Shown here piece by piece: positions 56,368-64,000 of a stretch of 64,000 nt of DNA (positions are counted from its first letter, which is position 1; every line of letters begins with the position of its first letter). Source of the DNA: Nocardiopsis ganjiahuensis DSM 45031. Lineage in GTDB: Bacteria > Actinomycetota > Actinomycetes > Streptosporangiales > Streptosporangiaceae. The stretch is taken from contig NZ_ANBA01000009.1 of NCBI RefSeq assembly GCF_000341085.1, positions 62,001 through 126,000 on the forward strand. The letters are read 5' to 3'. The notes beneath the pieces are model-generated. The model had not been told where the DNA came from. It worked only from the letters and a program-made list of their open reading frames with translations, and did no database searches. The translations under genes and the position numbers were made by a program.

Positions 56368-57576
56368 TCAGGCGTTCCTCGCCGCCGGCACGGTGTCGGA
56401 CGCGGGCTCGTTCCAGCGGCCGGTCGAGAGGAAACCCTCGAGCGCCCTGGTGTACGGCTCCGTGTCCAGCCCGAGCGTCCCCTCGACCCACGCGTCGTCG
56501 TAGTAGCTGTGCATGTACCGCTCGCCCTGGTCGCACATGAGCATGACCACGCTGCCCTTCTCCCCGTCGGAGAGCATCTCGGCGACGATCCGCAGCGCTC
56601 CCCACAGGTTGGTCCCGGTGGAGGGGCCGGCGCGGTGGCGCAGTCGTGACAGGAGCAGGCGCATGGCCGCGATCGAGGCCGCGTCGGGCACCGAGATCAT
56701 CCGGTCGACGACGGCGGGCAGGAAGGAGGGCTCGACCGCGGGGCGCCCGATCCCCTCGATGCGGGAGGGGCTCCCCTTCTCCCAGGTCGCGGGGTCCTCG
56801 GGCCACCGGCTCTTGGGGTGTCCCCCGTTGGCCGTCCAGTTGGGGAAGAACGCCGAGTTCTGCGGGTCGACGACGCACACCCGGGTGTCCCGGCGGCTGA
56901 AGCGGATGTGGCGGCCGATGGTCGCGCTGGTGCCTCCGGTACCCGCCCCCACCACGATCCACTTGGGGTCGGGATGGCGCTCCTCGGCGAGCTGTTGGAA
57001 CACGGTCGCCGCCACGTTGTGGTCGTCCCGGTAGTCGTAGGCCCGCTCGGCGTAGGTGAACTGGTCCATGAAGTGGCCCTTGGGGTCCTCCTTGGCCAAC
57101 CGCGCCGCCTCGGCCTCGATGTCACCGTCCTCTCCGGGGTTCCTGACCCGTCCTCCGTAGGCCTTGATGAGCTCCACCTTCTCCTGGCTGGTGGTCTTGG
57201 GCACCACCGCCGTGAACTCCAGCCCCAGCAACTGGGCGAAGTAGGCCTCCGAGACCGCCGTGGAGCCGCTGGAGGCCTCGAACACGTGCGTGTCCGGCTC
57301 GATCCAGCCGGTGCACAGGGCGTGCAGGTAGAGTGCGCGCGCCATGCGGTGCTTCAGGCTGCCGGAGGGATGGACGGACTCGTCCTTGACGTAGAGGTCG
57401 ATGCCCCACTCCGCGGGCAGCGGGAAGCGGAAGACGTGTGTGTCCGCCGAGCGTGTGGCGTCGGCGTGCAGCAGGCGGACGGCCTCCTTCACCCAGGCCC
57501 GCTTGCGGCCGTCGTAGTAGTCGACGATCCGTGTCGTGACGGTTGCCGTGTCCTGTGCGCTCTGTGTCGTGGTCAT
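56368..57576 (-). CDS. PLP-dependent L-cysteine desulfhydrase (Cds1-like)
   Basis: 402 residues, fold type II PLP enzyme. PLP lysine is Lys75 in HPSGSLKHRMARAL. Phosphate-binding glycines appear in GAGTGGTSATIGRHIRFS. Other family blocks are EASSGSTAVSEAYFAQLLGLEFTAVVPKTTSQEKVELIKAYGG and MLMCDQGERYMHSYYDDAW. The protein corresponds to Rv3684 (Cds1) of M. tuberculosis, which releases H2S from cysteine with pyruvate and ammonia. It may instead act on another amino acid. No sulfur-assimilation gene is adjacent. Confidence 0.9.
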   Translation of the reverse strand: MTTTQSAQDTATVTTRIVDYYDGRKRAWVKEAVRLLHADATRSADTHVFRFPLPAEWGIDLYVKDESVHPSGSLKHRMARALYLHALCTGWIEPDTHVFEASSGSTAVSEAYFAQLLGLEFTAVVPKTTSQEKVELIKAYGGRVRNPGEDGDIEAEAARLAKEDPKGHFMDQFTYAERAYDYRDDHNVAATVFQQLAEERHPDPKWIVVGAGTGGTSATIGRHIRFSRRDTRVCVVDPQNSAFFPNWTANGGHPKSRWPEDPATWEKGSPSRIEGIGRPAVEPSFLPAVVDRMISVPDAASIAAMRLLLSRLRHRAGPSTGTNLWGALRIVAEMLSDGEKGSVVMLMCDQGERYMHSYYDDAWVEGTLGLDTEPYTRALEGFLSTGRWNEPASDTVPAARNA

Positions 57577-57905
57577 GGGGCGTGGCTACCCGCGCCCGGC
57601 CTCCGGGCACCCGTCGGGGGAGCGAACCGCCGACCGGTGCCGTGGTTCGGTCTCCTTTCGGTGGGAAGATCCCCCTCCGCGCGGACGGTTTCGGCTCCGC
57701 CGCTTCGCGCGATCGGGCAGAACCGCGACTGCCGCGTCCACCGCGACCGCACGGCGCGGTCACCGTTCGGCCGCCCCGACGGCAGGAGCGACACCCGCCA
57801 CCGTGTACGACGCGCCCACCCTGCCGTGCGAACCTGGTCACGGGGCGTGTGCGCGACAGCCGCACGCACGGGGAATCCAGGGCGACGGCCGGACCGGAGG
57901 CGATG
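57577..57905. other. Divergent intergenic region, Cds1 and 57906 gene
   Basis: 329 bp with no gene supported. Promoters for both genes should lie here; no specific site was identified. Confidence 0.35.
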
Positions 57906-58367
57906 ATGGCTGCGGACGCACAGGACATACGGGCGACGGCGCTGGCCGCGATCGAGGACTTCCTCACCGGTCGGCTGGAGCACACCCAGAACCTGGCACG
58001 CGCGGCGCGGGCCGACGGCGGCGCGGCCGACGGCCCCGGCCAGGAGCTGGAGGCGTTGCGCGCCCGCGAACTGGCGGCCTGGCAGGAGGAGGGCTTCCTC
58101 AGCCACCTCGACGCGGCCGCGATCGTCGAGGAGTACTACGGGCGCCGGGTCGCCCAGGCCCGGCGCGACCTCAGGCGCGAACGCCCCTCACGCAAGGAGC
58201 GCTACGCGAGGGCGCGCGACGCCTACCGCCGGATCGTGGCCGAACGCCAGGCCGTCCACCTCTGGTTGCTGGACCAGGGCTGGGACACCAACCTCAACCA
58301 CGCGGTCACCGAGGAGTCGGACGGGGTCGCGGGCCACTACTGGCACGGGGAGACCCGCCGGCCCTGA
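57906..58367 (+). CDS. Helical protein of unknown function
   Basis: 153 residues from ATG 57906, with GGAGG 5 nt upstream; ATG 57903 is next to it. It is almost entirely helical and highly charged: IRATALAAIEDFLTGRLEHTQNLARAARADGG, ARELAAWQEEGFLSHLDAAAIVEEYYGRR, ARRDLRRERPSRKERYARARDAYRRIVAERQAV, ending HLWLLDQGWDTNLNHAVTEESDG. No membrane segment or known catalytic motif is visible. I do not recognise the family. Codon use is normal for the neighbourhood. Confidence 0.65.
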   Translation: MAADAQDIRATALAAIEDFLTGRLEHTQNLARAARADGGAADGPGQELEALRARELAAWQEEGFLSHLDAAAIVEEYYGRRVAQARRDLRRERPSRKERYARARDAYRRIVAERQAVHLWLLDQGWDTNLNHAVTEESDGVAGHYWHGETRRP

Positions 58368-58580
58368 GCAGCGGGGCATGACCGGACTCCGCCTCCGGCA
58401 CACCTCGCACCGCCGCCCGGACACCGCGGCGTCGGCGCGGAGGCGGGTTCGGCACCGCCCCGGACTAGATACCGACCGGGCGGTTTGTGATACTGGTGGC
58501 CCTGCCGGGACCTCCCGGCACCCCTGCCACGGCCCGAACCGGCCGTGCCGGGTCCTGCCCCCGTCACAAGGAGCCCACCG

Positions 58581-58958
58581 ATGGCCGTCGACCCCACCGG
58601 ACCCGCGCTGGCGAAGATGCTGAACGAGGGCCCCGACGGTCCCTTCGTCATGCTCAACCTGCTGCGCTTCGCCCCGAACGGCCGCGCCTCGTACATGGAG
58701 TACTCCCGGCGGGCCGGACACTTCCTGAAGAAGCACGGCGGCGAACTGCTCTACGCCGGCGACGGCGCCGGCCCCCTGGTCGCCGAGGAGGGACAGGACT
58801 GGGACGCGGTGCTGCTCGTGCGCTACCCGAGCCGGGAGGCGTTCAGCCGCATGGTCTCCGACCCCGGGTACCAGGAGATCACCCACCTGCGCTCCCAGGC
58901 CCTGAGCGAGGCCGTGCTCCAGCCCACCGACCCCTGGACCTCGCGCCGCGACTCCTGA
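58581..58958 (+). CDS. DUF1330-type small protein
   Basis: 125 residues from ATG 58581 with AAGGAG 7 nt upstream. The dimeric alpha-beta barrel family is indicated by GPFVMLNLLRFAPNGRASYMEYSRRAG, then VLLVRYPSREAFSRMVSDPGYQEITHLRSQALSEAVLQPT. Members are small, mostly uncharacterised; some act on quinones or hydroxyketones. A decayed paralog lies at 37407-37463. Sequence upstream contains ACCG...CGGT half-sites near 58470-58485, compatible with TetR control but weak. Confidence 0.85.
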   Translation: MAVDPTGPALAKMLNEGPDGPFVMLNLLRFAPNGRASYMEYSRRAGHFLKKHGGELLYAGDGAGPLVAEEGQDWDAVLLVRYPSREAFSRMVSDPGYQEITHLRSQALSEAVLQPTDPWTSRRDS

Positions 58959-59035
58959 GCGAACTCCTTCTGACCGGCGGGGCGGTGCGGCCGTCCTCCC
59001 GGGGCCACGGTGAGGCCCCTCGGCCCGGTATTCGG

Positions 59036-59728
59036 TCAGAGGCCGTCGGTGTCGAGCAACCGCTCGAAGGAGCCCTCGGGGTTCGCACGCGTGGGCAGGG
59101 CCGCCACGAACGGCAGCAGCTCCCGCCCTGCGACCCCGTGGACCCTGCGGAGCTCGGCGACCGGGTCGGGGTGCTCGTCCACCCTCAGGTCCAGGTACGG
59201 GTAGGGGTGGCCGGCGTGCACGTACAGCGCGGCGCTCTGTCTGCCCCGCCGGTCACCGCCCGCGGCCTGCCCGGCCTCCAGAGCGCTCAGCAACCGCTCG
59301 CCCAAGGGACCCCTCGCGTCGGCCTCCCAGCTCTCCGCCATCGCGTCGAGAGTGTCCGCGCCGGTCAGGATGTTCCCGGCCACCGCGTAGCCCTCCCCCA
59401 CCCGATGACCGCTCCACGGATGCGTCTGTCCGCCGGTGTGCGCGGCGGCACGACCGTCCCGGCCCACCATCACCACCTGGCGCGACTCCCCGTCCGGATC
59501 CGCTTCGAGGGCCCGGCGCAACGCGTCCTCGGCGGAGTGTGTCCGCAGCTCTTCCAGGGCGTCCACACCCAGCAGGGGGTTGATCAGCGCCTGCGTCGCG
59601 ACCGCCCCGGCCTCCGCGTGCGCGAACACGCACAGCGAGCCGATCGCGGGCATCCGACTGCTGATCGCGACACCGCACATCCCGGTGGCCGCGTCATGGG
59701 CGACGATCGAGAAAGTTCCCGCGTACAA
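59036..59728 (-). CDS. DUF1028 family protein
   Basis: 230 residues from a TTG start at 59728, with AGGAGA about 10 nt upstream. DUF1028 signature: TFSIVAHDAATGMCGVAISSRMPAIGSLCVFAHAEAGAVATQALINP, GRDGRAAAHTGGQTHPWSG, EGYAVAGNIL. The N-terminal nucleophile-hydrolase-like start (Thr after a short leader) suggests an Ntn-type fold, but activity is unproven. C-terminal part is Pro/Arg-rich. No neighbour suggests a role. Confidence 0.88.
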   Translation of the reverse strand: MYAGTFSIVAHDAATGMCGVAISSRMPAIGSLCVFAHAEAGAVATQALINPLLGVDALEELRTHSAEDALRRALEADPDGESRQVVMVGRDGRAAAHTGGQTHPWSGHRVGEGYAVAGNILTGADTLDAMAESWEADARGPLGERLLSALEAGQAAGGDRRGRQSAALYVHAGHPYPYLDLRVDEHPDPVAELRRVHGVAGRELLPFVAALPTRANPEGSFERLLDTDGL

Positions 59729-59792
59729 CCGGTATCACTCTCCTACCGCGACGGCGCGGGCACGACCTCCGGGTCCGCCCCGCCACGACCGC

Positions 59793-60294
59793 TCAGGACT
59801 CGATCCTCTCACCGGTGTGCAGGGCGGCGCTGTCCACCGCCGCCCGGCCGGCCCACCACCCCTGGGCGTTGCCCGAGTGCCTGAGAGCCACCGTGTCCAT
59901 TTCGGGAAAGGCCTCGGAGACCGCCTCCTCCACCCTCCTCGTCTGCGAGGCCAGCACCGGCAGCAGATCGGTTCCGGCCTCGGCGTACTCGTGGACCAGC
60001 TCCCGCTCCGCCGACTCCGCCGACTCGTTCAGGCGCTCACCGATCCGTGCGGCGAAGGCGGCCAGGAAGGAGCTGCGAAGCGTCAGCCAGCGCCGCGACC
60101 GCTTCGGGGGACGGTCCTCCCGCCCCGTGGTGGAGCTCGTGCACGGCACGGCCGATCAGGGCGAGGACGCTCTGCTCCTCCCCGGGGCCGCGCTCCCCGG
60201 TGAAGGACCCGTCCCCGGCGGCGGCCCTGCGGCGCTGCTGTTCGCGCGTCCTCTTCTGCTCGGCCCGACGGTGTTCCCGGTTCGCACTGCCCAA
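59793..60294 (-). pseudogene. Frameshifted DUF2786-like gene
   Basis: Two overlapping minus-strand frames give one split protein. The first (TTG 60294, GGAGG upstream) begins MGSANREHRRAEQKRTREQQRRR and ends after PEAVAALADASQ; the second supplies SFLAAFAARIGERLNESAESAE, LPVLASQTRRVEEAVSEAFP and the closing NAQGWWAGRAAVDSAALH. That last block is typical of the actinobacterial DUF2786/DUF7168 proteins. A one-base shift near 60075-60090 is needed to join them, and the usual central zinc-hook-like part is short. Either a true pseudogene or a sequencing error. Confidence 0.5.
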
Positions 60295-60533
60295 GGGGGT
60301 TCCTCCACGGCACTCGGATGCGGGGACTCACCGTCCATGCTCACAGAATCGCCCCGCCCCCGCAGAGGCCTGTGGAAAACCCGGGGCGCCCCAACCCTGG
60401 TCCGGTCCCGAGGTCCCATTCGAAATACGCATACCCCGGACTCCGCGCACCTCCGAGGCCTACTATCGGTCTCTCCCTGCCCTCCCCTCAAGCCCTCCGC
60501 CGCCCACTCGAGCGGCCTCACCTGGAGCGACGC

Positions 60534-62406
60534 ATGGTCCGACCGCCTCTTCCCACCGACAGCGGTTCCCCCGCGCCCGGCGGGGGAACCGCGTCCGACA
60601 GGGGAGCCGTGTCCGAGAAGGGAACGGCGTCCGACAGGGGAACCGCGTCCTCCCTGCCGCCCGTCGACACCTCCGCCTACACCCGCAGCGAAGCCACCCG
60701 GCTCCTGTGCGCGGGGGCCTACCTCGACACCGGGTTCCGCGAAACCACCATCACCGAGCTCCTCGAACACCCCGACCGCCCGGTCCCCCCCGTCCCTGGG
60801 CTACGACGTCGCGACCGTGCTCCGGCACTGCCTGCGGGCCAGGAGCGTGAACGTGCGGACCGCCGGCCTGGTCCTGGCGGTCCTGGCCGCCGTGCTCCTG
60901 CTGTTCCTCATCGGGACCACGACCGGGGAGAACCCGTCCGCCGAGGTCATGATGCGGGCCGTACTCAGCTCCCTGGGCCTGTTCGGCCTCGCCGCGCTGC
61001 TGTCCCTGGGACGGCACGCGCTCCTGAACCGGAGCGCGTCCCTCCCGGGCACGAACCGCCGGGACACCACCGGCCCGGGCGGCCCGCTCCGCCGCTACCT
61101 CTCCCTGTGGTTGGGCCTGTCCTACCTGGTCCTGGCACTGCTGTGGGTCGTCCCCCCGCTCATCACCGTGACGGACGGCGAGATCATCGCGGCCCTGGCC
61201 GCCCTCACCCCGCCCGCGCTCCTCCTCACGATCGGCGTGTGGCACCAGGTCACCCTCGCCCGGACCCTGTGGACGGAGCTGAACCGCCGTACCTTCACCG
61301 GGACGGCCCCCGAGCTCCCCGCGTCCGCGTTCACCGCACGGCGTTCGGGTGTTCTGGCCGCGATCGACCGTGAGCAGTTCTCCCACCTGGTCCTCTACAA
61401 CGAGGACAACCCCTTCCTCGGCGCCGGCTCCTCCTACCACCCCTGGTCGCTCACCCTGGAGCTGGAACGCCGCCCCGACCACCCGGGCCCTCCCGACGGT
61501 GCCGACTCCCCCGACGAGGCCGACCCTCCCGACGGCCCGGACTCCCCCGAGGGTGCCGGTTCTCCCGCCTCCCCCGACGGCACCGGACCGCTGGACGGCC
61601 GACGCGTCCTCGAACTCATCGCCCCCCGCCTGGCCGGACTCGCCGAGGTCTCCTCGAGGACCAGCAGGGACCGGCTCAAGGACCTGGAGATGCAGGAGTG
61701 CGTGTTCCTCCCGGCCTCCCTCCCCAGGGACGTGCGGCGGGTGGGCCTGCCCTACGGGGACGGGGGCGTCCGCGAGCACCTCACGGAGTCCCTCGGCGAG
61801 GGGGCCGAACAGCGGCGGCACTTCCTGCGGATCCGGGTGGGCGGCTGGGAGGAGGAGGTCGTCACCACCGTGTTCGTGCGCGTGCACACCCAGGGAGACC
61901 TCCTCATCCTCGAAGTGCTGCCCTACGTCCTGCCGCCGCTGCGCCCCGTCTTCCATGAGGTGGACGCCCTCACCGAACGGTCGACCCGTCTGCGGCCCTC
62001 GACCCTGATGAACGCGCCGTCGGTGGCGATCACCGCCCTGGCCGGCGGGGCGAGTGCCCTCAGTTCGTGGTGCGTCGAGTGGTTCGGATCCGCGGGCGAG
62101 AAGTCCTCGGAGGCACCCCGGCTCAACATCCGCGAACTGGCCTCCCGCGACTCACGGTCGATGTTCCAGGAGATGGACGTCAGCCGGTACGTCAGGACCA
62201 TCCAGGACCGCATCACCTCCGGGACCCGTCAGGCGCTGGCCGAGGCCGGCTACAAGACCGAGGAGTTCCAGCAGCAGATCGTCAACATCAGCCGCGGTGG
62301 CGTGTTCATCGGCGGTTCCATGACCGGTTCGATCGCCACCGGCGACGGCGGCACGGCCGTCACCGCCACCGGTCCCACAGCCAAGGAAACCAAGGACAAG
62401 AGGTAA
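60534..62406 (+). CDS. Four-helix membrane protein with Gly-rich tail, frameshifted at a C7 tract
   Basis: ATG 60534 with GGAG 6 nt upstream starts a frame of about 85 codons (including GTASDR/GAVSEK repeats and AYTRSEATRLLCAGAYLDTGFRETTITELLEHPDRPVPP). The protein continues in the next frame from about 60790: SLGYDVATVLRHCLRARSVNVRTAGLVL, four transmembrane helices (about 60855-61250), a DSPDEADPPDG-rich linker, then a soluble alpha/beta part. It ends QQQIVNISRGGVFIGGSMTG with TGDGGTAVTATG. Removing one C from the C7 run at 60785-60791 restores one frame of about 624 codons. Family relatives are found beside similar genes in streptomycetes. Role unknown. The frameshift may be real, programmed or a base-call error. 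Confidence 0.75.
60585..60650 (+). repeat. 18-bp tandem repeat, 3.7 copies
   Basis: Units at 60585-60602, 60603-60620, 60621-60638 and a partial 60639-60650 follow the pattern GGAACCGCGTCCGACAGG. They encode GTASDR/GAVSEK/GTASDR/GTAS in the disordered N-terminus of the membrane protein. Confidence 0.85.
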
Positions 62407-62411
62407 CGACG

Positions 62412-62942
62412 ATGACCCATGAGTACACCCCGCCGGCGGCGGGCCCGGTGTCCATCGGCGGTTCGATGCGCGGCGGAGCCGTCTCCACCGGTACCGGCGG
62501 CACAGCCGAGTCCTCCGCCCCGGTCGGCCCCGCTTCGGAGAGCCTCCCCGCCCGCCCCGCCGCTCCCCCGGCCGAGGGGTTCGGGAACGGCGCCCCCGGC
62601 TCCGTCACCATCGGCGGCGACGCGCACGGCGTGGCGATCTCCACCGGGGCCCACGGCACCGCCCGGTTCGAGGCCGCCGCCGTCCAGGACGAGCGGTACC
62701 AGGAACTCCTGGAGCAGGTCCGCCTGCTGCGTCAGCAGCTCCCCCTGTTCTCCGGCGCCCAGGGGGTCGCCGAGGTGGAGGCCGAACTGGTCGGGGCGGA
62801 GGAGGAGATCGTCCGGACCGGCGCGGTCGCCCCCGGTGTCCTGTCCAGGCTGTGGGAGCGGCTGCAGGAGGCGGGCACCGCGCTGGGAGGCCTGTCCTCG
62901 GCGCTCGCCCTGGCCGAGGCGGTCCGCAAGCTCACCGGCTGA
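62412..62942 (+). CDS. Soluble partner with repeated Gly-rich motif and coiled coil
   Basis: 176 residues from ATG 62412, starting 5 nt after the preceding gene. Two copies of the motif are present: VSIGGSMRGGAVSTGTGGTA (about 14-33) and VTIGGDAHGVAISTGAHGTA (about 59-78). The same pattern ends the previous protein (VFIGGSMTGSIATGDGGTAV). The C-terminal half is helical (YQELLEQVRLLRQQLPLF, VEAELVGAEEEIVRTG, LSRLWERLQEAGTALGGLSS), like helix bundles in conflict-system adaptors. Sequence shape recalls short DUF5955-like streptomycete proteins. Function is unknown; a shared motif suggests it interacts with the membrane protein. Confidence 0.7.
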   Translation: MTHEYTPPAAGPVSIGGSMRGGAVSTGTGGTAESSAPVGPASESLPARPAAPPAEGFGNGAPGSVTIGGDAHGVAISTGAHGTARFEAAAVQDERYQELLEQVRLLRQQLPLFSGAQGVAEVEAELVGAEEEIVRTGAVAPGVLSRLWERLQEAGTALGGLSSALALAEAVRKLTG

Positions 62943-62953
62943 GGGAAGGGACG

Positions 62954-63757
62954 ATGCCCGATTCCACGGTGGTCCACTGGGACGCCGATCAGCAGCGCTG
63001 GACCGGGGACAGCCCTCCCGCCCGCCCCAGCGGCCGCGGGCCGGGGCAGCCGAACGTGCCGGCGGTGGCGCTGGCGGTCCTGCTCCTCCTCCTCGTCGTG
63101 GTGGCGATCGGCGTCCACACCGACACCTCCGCGAACGAAGGGGGCAGCTCGGCGTCCTCCGAGGGGGAACCGTCCGAGGACGAGTGCGCGGACAGCTGGG
63201 GCGGCGACCTCTGCGACGACGAGGAGGACCAGAGCTTCTTCCCGGACTTCGGCCCGGGGCAGACAGAGGAGGAAGCCGGTGAAGAGGAACCGGAGGAGGA
63301 CCCGGCACCCGACGGGTTCGAACTCCGCTCGGACCCCAACGGTTTCGAACTCCACGTCCCCGAGGGCTGGCGACGCGAGGACGAGGGCCCTCCCCAGGGC
63401 GTCTTCTACTCCCCGGACGGGCGGTACCGCCTCATCCAGGTCATGGAGTTCGCGGGTGAGCACTCCTCCCCGCAGGCGGCCATGGACTCCCTGCAGGCCG
63501 GGGTCCGGGACAACGCCGACTACTCCGACCTCGGGCAGACCCGCCTGGGCGGCGGAACGCAGGCGGTGGAGCTCAACTACGCCTACGAGCACGGCGAACA
63601 CGGTCTCCGGGACGTGCACGTCCGCACCTTCCTCGGCGGAGACGGCGAGGTCTACGCGGTCCTGGCCGCCGGACCGGTCGAGGAGTGGGACCTCACCAGG
63701 CAACGCCACGAGGCGGCCGCGGACTCCTTCTGCGTGACCGTCCGCGACTGTCCCTGA
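62954..63757 (+). CDS. Membrane-anchored protein with PsbP/LpqN-like outer domain
   Basis: 267 residues from ATG 62954 with GGGAAGGG upstream. A short cytosolic start (VVHWDADQQRW) precedes one transmembrane helix (VPAVALAVLLLLLVVVAIGV, about 37-56). A strongly acidic Glu/Asp/Ser stalk follows (about 60-115). The outer domain (about 118-265) opens with FELRSDPNGFELHVPEGWRRE and contains VFYSPDGRYRLIQVMEF and a late Cys pair SFCVTVRDC. It resembles the PsbP/LpqN-type domains on the outside of actinobacterial kinases. It ends the three-gene unit 60534-63757. No enzyme motif is seen. Confidence 0.78.
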   Translation: MPDSTVVHWDADQQRWTGDSPPARPSGRGPGQPNVPAVALAVLLLLLVVVAIGVHTDTSANEGGSSASSEGEPSEDECADSWGGDLCDDEEDQSFFPDFGPGQTEEEAGEEEPEEDPAPDGFELRSDPNGFELHVPEGWRREDEGPPQGVFYSPDGRYRLIQVMEFAGEHSSPQAAMDSLQAGVRDNADYSDLGQTRLGGGTQAVELNYAYEHGEHGLRDVHVRTFLGGDGEVYAVLAAGPVEEWDLTRQRHEAAADSFCVTVRDCP

Positions 63758-63805
63758 ACCCGGGACCGCGCCGATCCGCCCGCCGTCGAGACCCGAACCC
63801 GACAG

Positions 63806-63842
63806 CTGAGGCCCCGGTTCCGTAGGAGAACCGGGGCCTCAG
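63806..63842. terminator. Strong bidirectional terminator
   Basis: A 15-bp perfect inverted repeat (arms 63806-63820 and 63828-63842, 7-nt loop) between convergent genes. Confidence 0.75.
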
Positions 63843-63880
63843 CGCGTCACCCGGGCGCTGTCAGGCGCTCACCGGAGCGC

Positions 63881-64000
63881 CTACTGCCTCGTCATGGTGC
63901 TCGTGTATCCGCCGCCGCCCGGGTAGACCCAGTCACCGGTCATCGTGCGGCCGCCTTCGGTGAACGTGCCGCGGAAGTACGCCGGGCTGCCCTGCGCACC
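63881..64000 (-). CDS. DUF1579-like protein, 3' end only
   Basis: The last 39 codons of a minus-strand gene whose 5' part lies outside the window. The end PAYFRGTFTEGGRTMTGDWVYPGGGGYTSTMTR is typical of small beta-barrel DUF1579-like proteins in actinomycetes (FxGTF...T..G.W..P). The stop codon is at 63881-63883. Nothing can be said on its start. Confidence 0.6.
   Translation of the reverse strand, partial: GAQGSPAYFRGTFTEGGRTMTGDWVYPGGGGYTSTMTRQ

Overview
The window is about 72% GC and comes from a filamentous actinomycete. Gene content and order (gcvP, MerR, DUF151 nuclease, FHA protein, mannose-1-phosphate guanylyltransferase, CDP-alcohol transferase; Cds1-type cysteine desulfhydrase; secreted AroQ chorismate mutase; 2-methylisoborneol cluster) best fit Nocardiopsaceae or a close relative. 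That placement is inference: no rRNA or tRNA gene was recognised. The window looks chromosomal. No insertion sequence, integrase, CRISPR array or replication origin was found.

Layout. 0.2-9.2 kb: an XRE/TPR regulator with a SLOG-fold partner, a divergent membrane protease/RecB-nuclease pair, an orphan NarL-type response regulator, a ThrE-type exporter, a small DUF5999 gene and a TPR protein. 9.4-19.1 kb: a conserved minus-strand housekeeping block with gcvP behind a glycine riboswitch, MerR, DUF151 nuclease, GarA-like FHA protein, GDP-mannose pyrophosphorylase-like fusion and CDP-alcohol phosphotransferase. 19.3-31.4 kb: mixed metabolism and envelope genes (CstA, amine oxidase, YezG-like duplicated protein, SRPBCC, beta-helix protein, secreted chorismate mutase, amidohydrolase, PRC-barrel/DUF2382 stress protein, ThyX, small membrane protein). 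31.5-36.6 kb: a fused anthranilate synthase with a complete tryptophan attenuator, divergent from a HelR/HelD-like RNA polymerase motor. 36.6-44.0 kb: cupin, a DUF1330 gene remnant, DoxX-like protein, a McrBC restriction operon with a possible small winged-helix third gene, a lipoprotein and a secreted HNH nuclease. 44.3-48.6 kb: a four-carbon sugar-acid operon (KdgT permease, DUF1537 kinase, PdxA2) with a GntR regulator and tandem operator-like repeats. 48.7-53.2 kb: the 2-methylisoborneol operon, in which IDI, GPP methyltransferase and the terpene cyclase lie behind a family 2B encapsulin shell gene. 53.7-64 kb: MpaB-type oxygenase, SDR, TspO, Cds1, small conserved proteins, and a three-gene cluster whose first two products share an unusual Gly-rich motif.

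How the genes work together. In the MIB operon IDI supplies allylic diphosphate starters, the methyltransferase makes 2-methyl-GPP, and the cyclase (with a long disordered N-terminal cargo region) is expected to be packaged in the encapsulin. In the sugar-acid operon permease, kinase and dehydrogenase form an uptake-phosphorylation-oxidation route. The least understood unit is 60.5-63.8 kb: a four-helix membrane protein frameshifted at a C7 tract, a soluble partner with the same Gly-rich motif, and a membrane-anchored PsbP/LpqN-like protein. Strong terminator-like inverted repeats sit at many gene ends, and several genes appear to be transcribed as leaderless mRNAs.
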